From: Bog-950 sp964615305
GTDB lineage: Bacteria; Bacteroidota; Bacteroidia; Chitinophagales; LD1
Length of the DNA: 64,000 nucleotides
Assembly (NCBI GenBank): GCA_964615305.1
Contig: CAZTNA010000014.1
Coordinates: 1-64,000, forward strand
Direction of reading: 5' to 3'
Shown: one piece after another, positions 41,922 to 50,016 of the stretch
Position numbering within the stretch: the stretch's first letter is position 1
Layout of the letters: every line of letters starts with the position of its first letter
Translations under genes and position numbers: made by a program
The notes under the pieces: generated by a model
The model's input: only the letters and a program-made list of their open reading frames with translations
Told to the model about the DNA's origin: nothing
The model's database searches: none

Positions 41922-43088
41922 TTAATCTATTACCGGATGCCGTTTAAACTCCTTACTGTCATCAAACAGTTTACGGTAAGTAACATGCTTCTTAGCAAGG
42001 CGTGCGCCTAGTGCTTCGCAGGTTTTAACCATTCGCAAATTAAAGTCGCCAATCCAAACAAGTTCAATCTCATCCCATCTGTTTTTCGATCTTACAACTT
42101 TATCTGCTTCCAGCACTATTGCAGCTTCCACTCCTTTCCGTTGGTGCTCGGGTACCACTCCAAAAATAATTCCGAATATCTTGCGATTTGACTTATCAAA
42201 TGTTTTCAGGTAAAGAAACTTCAGAATTCCGGCTAAGTTCAAACTACCTTTTACTTTCTTAAACCAAGCATTTAACTCTGGCAACATAATAAACATGGCA
42301 ATGGGCTCATCTTTATAATAGCCAAACCAGCAGAGGTAATCAAGCATAACAGGTTTTAAACTTGCTATCAGGCTACTTGCCTGCTCTTCACTCATATCAT
42401 GAAAATTAGGCAGCATAGTTTTCCATGTTTTATTGTAAACCACACGAAAATCAGCAGCGTACTTACTGAGTTCACTCTTCTTTAAATGTCGAAACGTATA
42501 ATCTCCACTTCGTAATAAACGTTCTACCACGGGCTTGTAGCGATCGGGGCGTTGCTCTTTTACATCAATCGCGTAAGATAGTTGCTCGAAATAATTCTTA
42601 AAACCATACCGCTCAAAAAGCATCTTATAATAAGGCGGATTGTAGTTCATTTGGTAAACAGGCGGAGAAAAACCTTCCACCAACAAACCCCACCAGGCGT
42701 TGCGTTCTCCAAAATTAACAGGGCCATCCATGGCTTCTAGCTTACGGTCCACTAGCCAGGTTTTTGCTGTATCAAAAAGAAGGTTAGCCGCTTCTTGGTT
42801 ATTAATGCATTCAAAAAAACCACAACCTCCCGTTGGCTGTTCTTCGTTGTGACTTACATTATAATTGACAAATGCTGCAATTCGGCCTACGGTATCACCA
42901 TTTTGCAGAAGCAGCCACCTTTTACACTCACCATGTTCAAAATATTTATTCTTCTTTGGATTAAAGACCTTTTCAATATCCTGTTTGAGTGGGGAAATAA
43001 AATTTACATCACCAGCATATAGTTTAGCAGGTAATTGAATAAATGCTTCTGTAGTTTTTTTATCGGTAACCGGTACAATTGAAAGCAT
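41922..43088 (-). CDS. GNAT-like acetyltransferase family protein
   Basis: Protein of 388 residues conserved in Bacteroidota, with an acyltransferase-type fold in two parts. The C-terminal piece IFGIIFGVVPEHQRKGVEAAIVLEADKVV resembles the CoA-binding loop of GNAT enzymes, and the centre has WWGLLVEGFSPPVYQMNYNPPYYKMLFE. Substrate and role are unknown. It is followed upstream on the same strand by a gene for a 148-residue hypothetical; the two are probably one transcript. Confidence 0.7.
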   Translation of the reverse strand: MLSIVPVTDKKTTEAFIQLPAKLYAGDVNFISPLKQDIEKVFNPKKNKYFEHGECKRWLLLQNGDTVGRIAAFVNYNVSHNEEQPTGGCGFFECINNQEAANLLFDTAKTWLVDRKLEAMDGPVNFGERNAWWGLLVEGFSPPVYQMNYNPPYYKMLFERYGFKNYFEQLSYAIDVKEQRPDRYKPVVERLLRSGDYTFRHLKKSELSKYAADFRVVYNKTWKTMLPNFHDMSEEQASSLIASLKPVMLDYLCWFGYYKDEPIAMFIMLPELNAWFKKVKGSLNLAGILKFLYLKTFDKSNRKIFGIIFGVVPEHQRKGVEAAIVLEADKVVRSKNRWDEIELVWIGDFNLRMVKTCEALGARLAKKHVTYRKLFDDSKEFKRHPVID

Positions 43089-43103
43089 AGTAACTGATCT
43101 ATT

Positions 43104-43550
43104 CTATAACCCAAAAATTTTTTGCAATTCTATCCACAGCTTTTTCTTTTTGTCAACGCTACTAACTAGTACCGGTAGTGCTTCACTCTTTAGTAAACTG
43201 ATGCCATCTAAAGTTACAGTTACATAATTTTGCAGTTTCATGTTGTTACTAACACTTATATCGCCAAACAACAAAACAACCTTAACCGGATAAACCGCTC
43301 GCAATGCTGATAAAACAGAGTGGTTGAATGCCGTATTAATCAAGAGCACTTCATCTTTACTTAACTTGCAAGCTGTTAATATTTTGAAAAGTTGTTCACT
43401 CTCTGCAATTGGAATTTGCTCAGAATCTTTGCTTTCAAAAAACACAACTACGCTCTGTTTCCCCTCAATTATCATGTTTTCAGCGGCATTACCAGTGTAA
43501 AACACCTTTTGCTTGATAAATAAACTTTCCGGTATGCTAATTTTTATCAT
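43104..43550 (-). CDS. Hypothetical protein, about 148 residues
   Basis: Soluble protein with no signal peptide or recognised domain. Seen: alternating hydrophobic strands and helices (VVVFFESKD, KDEVLLINTAFNHSVLSALRAVYPVKVVLLFGD) that suggest a small alpha/beta fold. I start at the ATG at 43550; a TTG lies three codons earlier. It lies 15 nt upstream of the acetyltransferase-like gene. Confidence 0.55.
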   Translation of the reverse strand: MIKISIPESLFIKQKVFYTGNAAENMIIEGKQSVVVFFESKDSEQIPIAESEQLFKILTACKLSKDEVLLINTAFNHSVLSALRAVYPVKVVLLFGDISVSNNMKLQNYVTVTLDGISLLKSEALPVLVSSVDKKKKLWIELQKIFGL

Positions 43551-43615
43551 GTTGAACAACTAGTCTAATGTTCAAAAATAAAATGTCAGCAGCAAGAGCA
43601 AACAGAAAGTAATTA

Positions 43616-43623
43616 TATTTTTG
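43616..43623 (+). promoter_or_regulatory. Predicted -7 element of ilvE
   Basis: TATTTTTG matches TAnnTTTG exactly and lies 31 nt before the ilvE ATG. No TTTG box is seen at the normal distance upstream, so only the -7 element is supported. Confidence 0.4.
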
Positions 43624-43653
43624 GCAGCATCGCTAACACTAAAACACACAAAT

Positions 43654-44736
43654 ATGGGTTACAAAATAACAGTTGAGAAAGCAAAGCATTCGCGCCTTAG
43701 TGAAATTGACTTTATGAATCTCCCGTTTGGGAAACATTTTTCGGACCACATGTTTATTGCAGATTATTCTGAAGGCGACTGGCGCAACTGCCGAATAGTG
43801 CCATTTGGCAAGTTCGACATTCATCCTGCTCTTTCATCATTGCATTATGGACAGGCAATTTTTGAAGGCATGAAAGCCGAGAAAGATCCTGAAGGTACTC
43901 CTGTAATTTTCCGTCCATTGAAAAATCTTAACCGCTTTAACATTTCCGCTGACCGTATGGCTATGCCCGCAGTTCCGGAAAATTTGTTCATAAACGCACT
44001 CGACCAGCTTATTTCGCTTGATGCTGCATGGATCCCGAATACGCCTAACTCATCGCTATATATACGCCCTTTCATGTTTGCCACCGAAGAGTTTGTAGGT
44101 ATAAAGCCGGCAGAAAATTTCCGTTTTATCATTTTCACAAGCCCGGTTGGCGCTTATTACAACAAACCGGTTAAAGTGTTTATTCATGATAAATACGTTC
44201 GTGCTTTTCCGGGAGGTGTTGGTTATGCAAAATGTGCAGGTAACTACGGTGCAGTAATGATGCCCACCCGCGAAGTACAAAAAATGGGCTATGACCAAAT
44301 TTTGTGGTTAGATGGAATTCATCATCGTTATCTGCAAGAAATAGGCACCATGAATGTGTTTGCTGTTATTGATGGAGTAATTATTACTCCTGCTCTTGAT
44401 CAGGGAACCATACTTGACGGAGTTACACGTGACAGCATACTTCGTCTTGCTGAAAATGAGGGTTATGTGGTACAAGAACGTGATGTATCAATTGAGGAAG
44501 TTGTAAATGCTTTCCATGAAGGCAAACTAGAGGATATGTTTGGTGTAGGTACTGCTGCTGTGCTCTCCCATATAGGCGAGTTTCATTACAAGGGTGAAAA
44601 CTACGAATTGCCTCCTGTAGAAGGTCGTGAAATCTCAAATCGCCTGAAGCACAGATTAGGAGCTATTAAAGCAGGTAAAGCTGAAGATGTATTTGGATGG
44701 CTGCATTCTGTGGCTGTAAGTGTTTATGCCAGCTAA
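43654..44736 (+). CDS. ilvE: Branched-chain amino acid aminotransferase
   Basis: PLP-dependent class IV aminotransferase of 360 residues acting on valine, leucine and isoleucine. The PLP lysine is Lys193 in VGYAKCAGNYG. Other features: LHYGQAIFEGMKA, YIRPFMFATEE, and MNVFAVIDGVIITPAL with LDGVTRDSILRLA. The start at 43654 follows a plausible -7 promoter element; a TTG at 43621 would extend into the promoter. A good terminator follows. Confidence 0.95.
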   Translation: MGYKITVEKAKHSRLSEIDFMNLPFGKHFSDHMFIADYSEGDWRNCRIVPFGKFDIHPALSSLHYGQAIFEGMKAEKDPEGTPVIFRPLKNLNRFNISADRMAMPAVPENLFINALDQLISLDAAWIPNTPNSSLYIRPFMFATEEFVGIKPAENFRFIIFTSPVGAYYNKPVKVFIHDKYVRAFPGGVGYAKCAGNYGAVMMPTREVQKMGYDQILWLDGIHHRYLQEIGTMNVFAVIDGVIITPALDQGTILDGVTRDSILRLAENEGYVVQERDVSIEEVVNAFHEGKLEDMFGVGTAAVLSHIGEFHYKGENYELPPVEGREISNRLKHRLGAIKAGKAEDVFGWLHSVAVSVYAS

Positions 44737-44758
44737 TTTTATTTAGTAAACAAAGTAT

Positions 44759-44786
44759 TAAAGCCCCGGATTTATGGGGCTTTTTA
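44759..44786 (+). terminator. Intrinsic terminator after ilvE
   Basis: Stem AAGCCCC (44761-44767) with GGGGCTT (44776-44782), 8-nt loop, then TTTT. It lies between convergent genes. Confidence 0.88.
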
Positions 44787-44788
44787 CT

Positions 44789-45214
44789 TTATTTTGGTTT
44801 TATACCAAACCACTTTCGAACTGTGCCAAGCGGTAAGCTATGCCATGCACGTTCATGTAAGTAGTACAACACAACTTTGGTTAGAACTTCAGTTAACCCT
44901 ATCTTAAGTCCTGTAAGCGCGTCTCCGGAATAAAACCAACCAAGTACCATTGTGTCAATTGTTCCTACAGTTCTCCATGTTACCGCCTTAATCCAAGAAA
45001 TTGCCGGAGTTTGATCTTTTCCTTGTAAGTAATATAGCCATACGCGTTCGTGCAAATAATAAAGCACAACTTTAGACAGCACTTCGGTAAGCCCTATTTT
45101 AAGTGCCATTTTTAAGTGGCCCGTCATAAAAAACGAAATGATGGTAGTGTCAATAGTGCCGACTACTCGCCACGAAATACCTTTCATTACACTACGAAGA
45201 TGAGACTCGGTCAT
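44789..45214 (-). CDS. Membrane protein with two tandem DUF2061 domains
   Basis: Protein of 141 residues built of two copies of one DUF2061 unit of about 65 residues: each has WR-VGTIDT near its start, a hydrophobic helix, ALKIGLTEVL-like text and VVLYYLHERVW-like end. Single DUF2061 proteins are usual near sulfate-assimilation genes; here the gene is alone. Function unknown, two to four membrane segments. The two halves are closer to each other than to most single-domain relatives I know, pointing to internal duplication. Confidence 0.88.
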   Translation of the reverse strand: MTESHLRSVMKGISWRVVGTIDTTIISFFMTGHLKMALKIGLTEVLSKVVLYYLHERVWLYYLQGKDQTPAISWIKAVTWRTVGTIDTMVLGWFYSGDALTGLKIGLTEVLTKVVLYYLHERAWHSLPLGTVRKWFGIKPK

Positions 45215-45348
45215 TTTAAATTTTCAACAAACATAAAATAACCTACAAAACAAGTAGAGAATTGTTTTTTACAATTACTATTACGGTTATTGTAATAGTA
45301 ATTCAACAATATTTTAAATTACCTAGTGAAACAGTGGACTACTAATAT

Positions 45349-47004
45349 TCACTTAGTTCCATCTTCTACCATAAACACCCATCCGTTTTTTCGGTAAAGT
45401 TCCCGCAAGTTACCATTCCACACTAGCTCTTGCTGCACCTTGTTTACCTTAGTAACTACATACAACGTAAGTGAACTATCTCCGGCTACAGGTATTGGTT
45501 TGCGGGCATAGAAAAAATGAGCATAACTTTTAAAACCTCCAGGTTGTATTCGGCAATGTTCGCGTTGTTTACTTTCTAAAAACTCAATATGAGCTGCCTG
45601 CGAATATTTTTCAACCCTTGGCACAACAAAGGTCATAACAGCGCTAATAAAAAGTGCGGTGCTCATCAGCATCAAGTAAGTTCCCCACTTTACATGTTTG
45701 GTTTGTGTAAACAATAACGCTACAATAACTATAACCAAGTATGCCAAACCAAAACGTATGTCATATACGCTCCAGTAAACAGGGGCTTTTAACGCTTCAC
45801 GAGCAAAATCATCTTTTACATAATTAATAAACACTTCGGGGTGTTGCATTAGAAATACCCCCCCTGTAACAGCGGCTACCAGCAACAATGCTATTGTAAA
45901 CAAAGGTGCGGTTTGTTTCCAAGTCCACTTCATTTTTCCGTTAAAAACGTAATTAAGGTAATATGCAGCCAGAAAAGTGATTGGGAAGTAGCAAAGCGAA
46001 GAGTAATGAACAATCTTTGTTTTTACAGCACTAAAAACTACCAATACCACCAACAGCAGGTATAACATCCATCGTTTAAAATTCTGTTGGCTTGTATCAT
46101 CATTTACATTGTGTTTAAAGGTGTCGAAAATTAATGCCGATGCAGGAAACACTCCAATTAACAACACAATCCAATGATAGTAGAATGGCCCACCATGGCC
46201 GCTGTCCTCAGTTTTGAATAGTCGAATTTGGTAGGTAATGAACTCATCTATAAACCTCACTCCATTAGCTCTTACTTCAAAACTAAGCCAAACAGCAATG
46301 ACAACAGCCACCATCAACCACCAAATAAGCATTTCGCTTAACTCAATTTTCAGTTTTCCTCGATTAACAAAAAAATAAACTGAGGCAGTAAGCACTGTAA
46401 GTAAAATTGCAACAGGGCCTTTAGTGAGCGTTGCTAATCCAATAAAAAAAGCTGACAATATCAGATTCCATCTACGGTTTCTTTTTCGTGTTCGCGAATC
46501 TTCAAAATCATTTTGTACACTCAACTTATACATAAAAACTACGCCCAGAAAAATAAACAGATTAAATACGGGGTCAATAATTCCGGAACGGAAGTACAAC
46601 TGTGGTAATATGCTGCAGGCAAATAGCAACGCCCAAAGCACTCCCATTTGCGAGCTAAACACATATCTACCCACATTAAAAACTGTTAGCATGGTAACAA
46701 TTCCACAAATTGCGTTAGGCAACCTGGCGGCAAACTCGTTTACACCAAAATAACTCATACTCAGTGCCTGTAACCAGATAAAGAATGGTGGTTTCTCGTA
46801 AAATGGCTCAAAATTAATTTGAACCATTCGATAATTACCTGTCAATAACATTTCGCGTGCACTCTCAGCAAAATTTATCTCGTCCCAATCGAATAGATGT
46901 ACATGGTCTAAAAATGGCACAAAAAGTAAATATCCTATAACCACTAAAAAAAACTGCGTGGGAAACTGCGACAGCCGTTTAAGAAATTGTGCAGCAATGC
47001 TCAT
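45349..47004 (-). CDS. Glycosyltransferase family 39 (ArnT/PMT-like) membrane protein
   Basis: Protein of 551 residues with about 11 to 12 membrane helices. The first periplasmic loop carries the family's acidic motif in FDWDEINFAESAREML, followed by YEKPPFFIWLQALS, the arrangement seen in ArnT-type transferases that use polyprenyl-linked sugar donors. Acceptor and donor are not predictable. A soluble C-terminal tail of about 90 residues follows the last helix. It is divergent from tyrS. Confidence 0.82.
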   Translation of the reverse strand: MSIAAQFLKRLSQFPTQFFLVVIGYLLFVPFLDHVHLFDWDEINFAESAREMLLTGNYRMVQINFEPFYEKPPFFIWLQALSMSYFGVNEFAARLPNAICGIVTMLTVFNVGRYVFSSQMGVLWALLFACSILPQLYFRSGIIDPVFNLFIFLGVVFMYKLSVQNDFEDSRTRKRNRRWNLILSAFFIGLATLTKGPVAILLTVLTASVYFFVNRGKLKIELSEMLIWWLMVAVVIAVWLSFEVRANGVRFIDEFITYQIRLFKTEDSGHGGPFYYHWIVLLIGVFPASALIFDTFKHNVNDDTSQQNFKRWMLYLLLVVLVVFSAVKTKIVHYSSLCYFPITFLAAYYLNYVFNGKMKWTWKQTAPLFTIALLLVAAVTGGVFLMQHPEVFINYVKDDFAREALKAPVYWSVYDIRFGLAYLVIVIVALLFTQTKHVKWGTYLMLMSTALFISAVMTFVVPRVEKYSQAAHIEFLESKQREHCRIQPGGFKSYAHFFYARKPIPVAGDSSLTLYVVTKVNKVQQELVWNGNLRELYRKNGWVFMVEDGTK

Positions 47005-47047
47005 TGCCCAATATTAGAAAAGAAAATCACAGTGATTTGTCAAAACA

Positions 47048-47055
47048 TATATTTG
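47048..47055 (+). promoter_or_regulatory. Predicted -7 element of tyrS
   Basis: TATATTTG, an exact match to the Bacteroidota -7 consensus, 25 nt before the tyrS ATG at 47081. No TTTG at the usual spacing upstream. Confidence 0.4.
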
Positions 47056-47080
47056 CCAAACCGCAAAACAATACTTGGCA

Positions 47081-48352
47081 ATGAATTTTATTGAAGAATT
47101 ACAGTGGCGCAATATGCTGCATGATATTACCCCGGGCACTCGGGAACTGTTAAACAAGCAAGCCGTAACTGGTTACATTGGATTTGACCCTACTGCTGAT
47201 TCGCTGGGTATTGGCAATATGGTGCAAGTGATGACACTCATGCATTTTCAACGATGTGGGCATAAACCAATAGCATTAATTGGCGGTGCTACCGGGCGTG
47301 TGGGCGACCCATCAGGAAAAACGGCAGAACGAAACCTGTTGAGCCTTGAAGAAATTCAACATAATCTAAACTGCCAGAAAAAACAACTTGAGAAATTTTT
47401 GAACTTCAACTGTGGTGCTAACTCTGCTGAAATAGTAAACAATTACGACTGGTTCAAAGATTTTACTTTTCTTGATTTTATACGCGAAGCCGGTAAACAC
47501 ATCACTATAAACTATATGCTGGCAAAAGACTCTGTGCAAAATCGTTTAGAAAACGGAATGAGCTTCACGGAATTTTGTTATCAGCTAATACAGGGTTATG
47601 ATTTTTATTGGTTATGGAAAAACAAGAATGTTCAACTGCAGCTTGGTGGCAGCGACCAATGGGGTAACATAGTAACAGGCACAGAACTTATACGCAGAAA
47701 AGCAGCCGGTGAAGCATTTGCACTTACTACTAAGCTCATTAAAAAAGCAGACGGAACTAAGTTTGGGAAAAGCGAAGGTGGAAATATATGGTTAGATGCC
47801 CGCAAAACTTCGGTTTACAAATTTTATCAGTTCTGGTTAAACACGTCTGATGCTGACGCCCCAAATCTTATTCGAATATTTTCATTAAAGAGCCAACAAG
47901 AGATAGAAAACATAGAGGCAGAACACAACCAAGCTCCACACCTTCGTATATTACAAAAAGCACTAGCAGAAGAAGTAACTGCCAGAGTTCATTCATCTGA
48001 ACAGTTATTACGGGCTAAAGAAACCACGGAAATTCTCTTTGGCTCGTCATTCGAGGCCTTTAAAAATTTAACGGCTGATGAAATTCAAGATGCCTTTGAC
48101 GCAGATATTTCGTTTACAGTAGATAGAGAATTGTTTAACGCAGGTGTTGAGCCGGTTTCATTGCTCAGCGAACTAGCAGCCATATTTTCTTCGAAAGGCG
48201 AAGCACGTAAAGCCATACAAGGTAATGGAGTAAGTGTTAACAAAGAAAAATTAATACTGGAATGTAAGCTCAGCACTACAGATTTATTGCACGGAAAGTT
48301 TTTGTTGATACAAAAAGGTAAAAAGAATTATTACCTGATAACTGTTAACTAA
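47081..48352 (+). CDS. tyrS: Tyrosyl-tRNA synthetase
   Basis: Class I synthetase of 423 residues that charges tRNA-Tyr. The Rossmann domain has GYIGFDPTADS, SDQWGNIVTG and the KMSKS-type loop KFGKS (residues 227-231); an S4-like RNA-binding domain closes the protein. Oddity: the HIGH-type motif, normally LHIGH or LHIGN after DPTADS, reads LGIGN, so the first His is Gly43. Start at the ATG at 47081; a TTG lies two codons earlier. A lipoprotein gene starts 1 nt after the stop. Confidence 0.95.
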   Translation: MNFIEELQWRNMLHDITPGTRELLNKQAVTGYIGFDPTADSLGIGNMVQVMTLMHFQRCGHKPIALIGGATGRVGDPSGKTAERNLLSLEEIQHNLNCQKKQLEKFLNFNCGANSAEIVNNYDWFKDFTFLDFIREAGKHITINYMLAKDSVQNRLENGMSFTEFCYQLIQGYDFYWLWKNKNVQLQLGGSDQWGNIVTGTELIRRKAAGEAFALTTKLIKKADGTKFGKSEGGNIWLDARKTSVYKFYQFWLNTSDADAPNLIRIFSLKSQQEIENIEAEHNQAPHLRILQKALAEEVTARVHSSEQLLRAKETTEILFGSSFEAFKNLTADEIQDAFDADISFTVDRELFNAGVEPVSLLSELAAIFSSKGEARKAIQGNGVSVNKEKLILECKLSTTDLLHGKFLLIQKGKKNYYLITVN

Positions 48353-48353
48353 T

Positions 48354-48671
48354 ATGAGATCACTTATTCAATTCTTGTTTTTCATTACACTATTACTCAG
48401 CCAATCTTGCGGCAAGCAGCCCTATCCTTGCTTTACAACAAATCCATCCGAAGATAATATCCATGCCAATCAACCCATTTCTTTCAGTCCTTATTGCAGC
48501 ACAAATGGCAAAGAATTTTTTTGGCAGTTTTATGCCAATGACGACTCGATTGAGTTTAGTCCGGTAGTAATAAAATACTTTAAAGACACCGGCTATGTGG
48601 AAGTATCACTCGATGTAACCAACGGAAACAAATTTGCCCGTGTTACAGATAAAATATACGTAAAGCCTTAG
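48354..48671 (+). CDS. Small hypothetical lipoprotein
   Basis: Protein of 105 residues. Lipoprotein signal: hydrophobic stretch then SQSCGK, with Cys at residue 19. The mature part recalls a short PKD-type beta domain (QPISFSPYC, ending VTDKIYVKP). It follows tyrS after a single nucleotide, likely on the same transcript, and is convergent with the DUF4249 gene 4 nt away. Confidence 0.6.
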   Translation: MRSLIQFLFFITLLLSQSCGKQPYPCFTTNPSEDNIHANQPISFSPYCSTNGKEFFWQFYANDDSIEFSPVVIKYFKDTGYVEVSLDVTNGNKFARVTDKIYVKP

Positions 48672-48675
48672 ATAG

Positions 48676-49722
48676 TTACTGGCAAAGTAATCCATCGTGT
48701 TTTTTGAACCTCAATGGTTGCGATATTGGGTTGCAGGCAAGTGAATCTAACCCGTTGTTTGACAGCAAAACACTATCAACCGACTTGATATAGCGCGAAC
48801 TAAAAAGCCCTACCCCTTCACTAATATTAGTAAAAGCCGGCAGCGCTTCGTTTGATACAATTCCGCTTTGTGCAGCCAATGCATTCATGTACCTTGCTAG
48901 CGTTGTTCCTCCGGCTGAATAGGTAAATACCATGCCTTTGGTGTTATCAAACTCGCGGTTTACCGAATTGGTAGCTTCTAATTTATTGGCAAGGGAACGG
49001 AACAGAAACTCTCCTTCAAACTTCGTTTTTATGGTTTCTCCATCTACATAATCGTAGGCGGCATTTTGAAAAATAGGTATGTCCACATATTTACTTCCCT
49101 TTAAAGTGTTATCAACGGAATTGTATTCTTTGTAATGAAAACGCACAGTCAAATCATACACACCTGCGTTCTCTGCTTTGTCAATTATCAAATTTGTGGG
49201 GCTAGCGGTACCAAGATTAAGTTTGGCAGCTTTGGTAGGTACTGCTACTTCAAAATCTTTTACCAAGTCTGTTTCTGCCTTTATTACTTTTCCGCTCACA
49301 GTATTAGTAATTTCTAAACGGTATCTTTTTGCCGGATCGAGCGTACCTGTAAAACGGTAAAGTATGTTGGGAGATTGCGAAAAAGTGCCGGAATCTTTAA
49401 GTATTGGTGGTGTAAGTGTATCTCCATTCACTTTTTTAAGGGTATATGGTGAGCCATTTGCAGTACCGTTTACCAGAGGCTGCAATTTGACGGTTATTTC
49501 ATCACCATAGTAAATAGAATCGGGAATACCAGCTGCAAGCACTGCATCCCCATCTACCAAATACCCTTTCTGAACCCTGATATAATGCGCGTTCTCTGTG
49601 TGATTTAAAAGGCCATACACTACTGGCACTTCCTTGTAATTTGACGTAACATCAAAGTCTTGTTTGCATCCGGTGGTGTACAAAAGAACTACAGCAAAAA
49701 TTGCAATTGGTAAAAATTTCAT
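48676..49722 (-). CDS. DUF4249 family lipoprotein
   Basis: Protein of 348 residues with a lipobox (YTTGC, Cys19) and the DUF4249 beta-sandwich layout, for example VPVVYGLLNHTENAHYIRVQKG at the start of the mature part and YRLEITNTVSGKVIKAET near the middle. Members are often encoded with TonB-dependent receptors of the SusC kind; none is adjacent here. The role is unknown, and an outer membrane or surface location is inferred. Confidence 0.78.
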   Translation of the reverse strand: MKFLPIAIFAVVLLYTTGCKQDFDVTSNYKEVPVVYGLLNHTENAHYIRVQKGYLVDGDAVLAAGIPDSIYYGDEITVKLQPLVNGTANGSPYTLKKVNGDTLTPPILKDSGTFSQSPNILYRFTGTLDPAKRYRLEITNTVSGKVIKAETDLVKDFEVAVPTKAAKLNLGTASPTNLIIDKAENAGVYDLTVRFHYKEYNSVDNTLKGSKYVDIPIFQNAAYDYVDGETIKTKFEGEFLFRSLANKLEATNSVNREFDNTKGMVFTYSAGGTTLARYMNALAAQSGIVSNEALPAFTNISEGVGLFSSRYIKSVDSVLLSNNGLDSLACNPISQPLRFKKHDGLLCQ

Positions 49723-49776
49723 AAGCGGACAAATGTAGGAGAATAATCATGAGATGAAACCTTACACCATCAGCAC

Positions 49777-49998
49777 TTAAAAATCCCAAACAGGGTTGCG
49801 TTTGCTACGGATAAAGCCTTTCATTTTTATCCAAAACGCAAGAATCATGTAAATGATAAATGGCGACCCAATAGCTAAAAAACTGGCGTATATAAAAAAG
49901 AGCCTAATTTCTTTTGCGGGCATTTGCAGCTTTCTTCCAACTCTATCGCATACTCCGTAGATATTCTGTTCTATTAAAAACTTTAGTGAATCAATCAT
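49777..49998 (-). CDS. PspC domain protein
   Basis: Protein of 73 residues with the PspC pattern: NIYGVCDRVGRKLQMP, then one or two hydrophobic segments (about 33-60) and a basic tail. PspC proteins are inner-membrane stress-response components; no other psp gene is near. The gene lies 18 nt before the collagen-like gene's end on the same strand. Confidence 0.78.
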   Translation of the reverse strand: MIDSLKFLIEQNIYGVCDRVGRKLQMPAKEIRLFFIYASFLAIGSPFIIYMILAFWIKMKGFIRSKRNPVWDF

Positions 49999-50016
49999 GT
50001 TGAAATACTCAATTGA

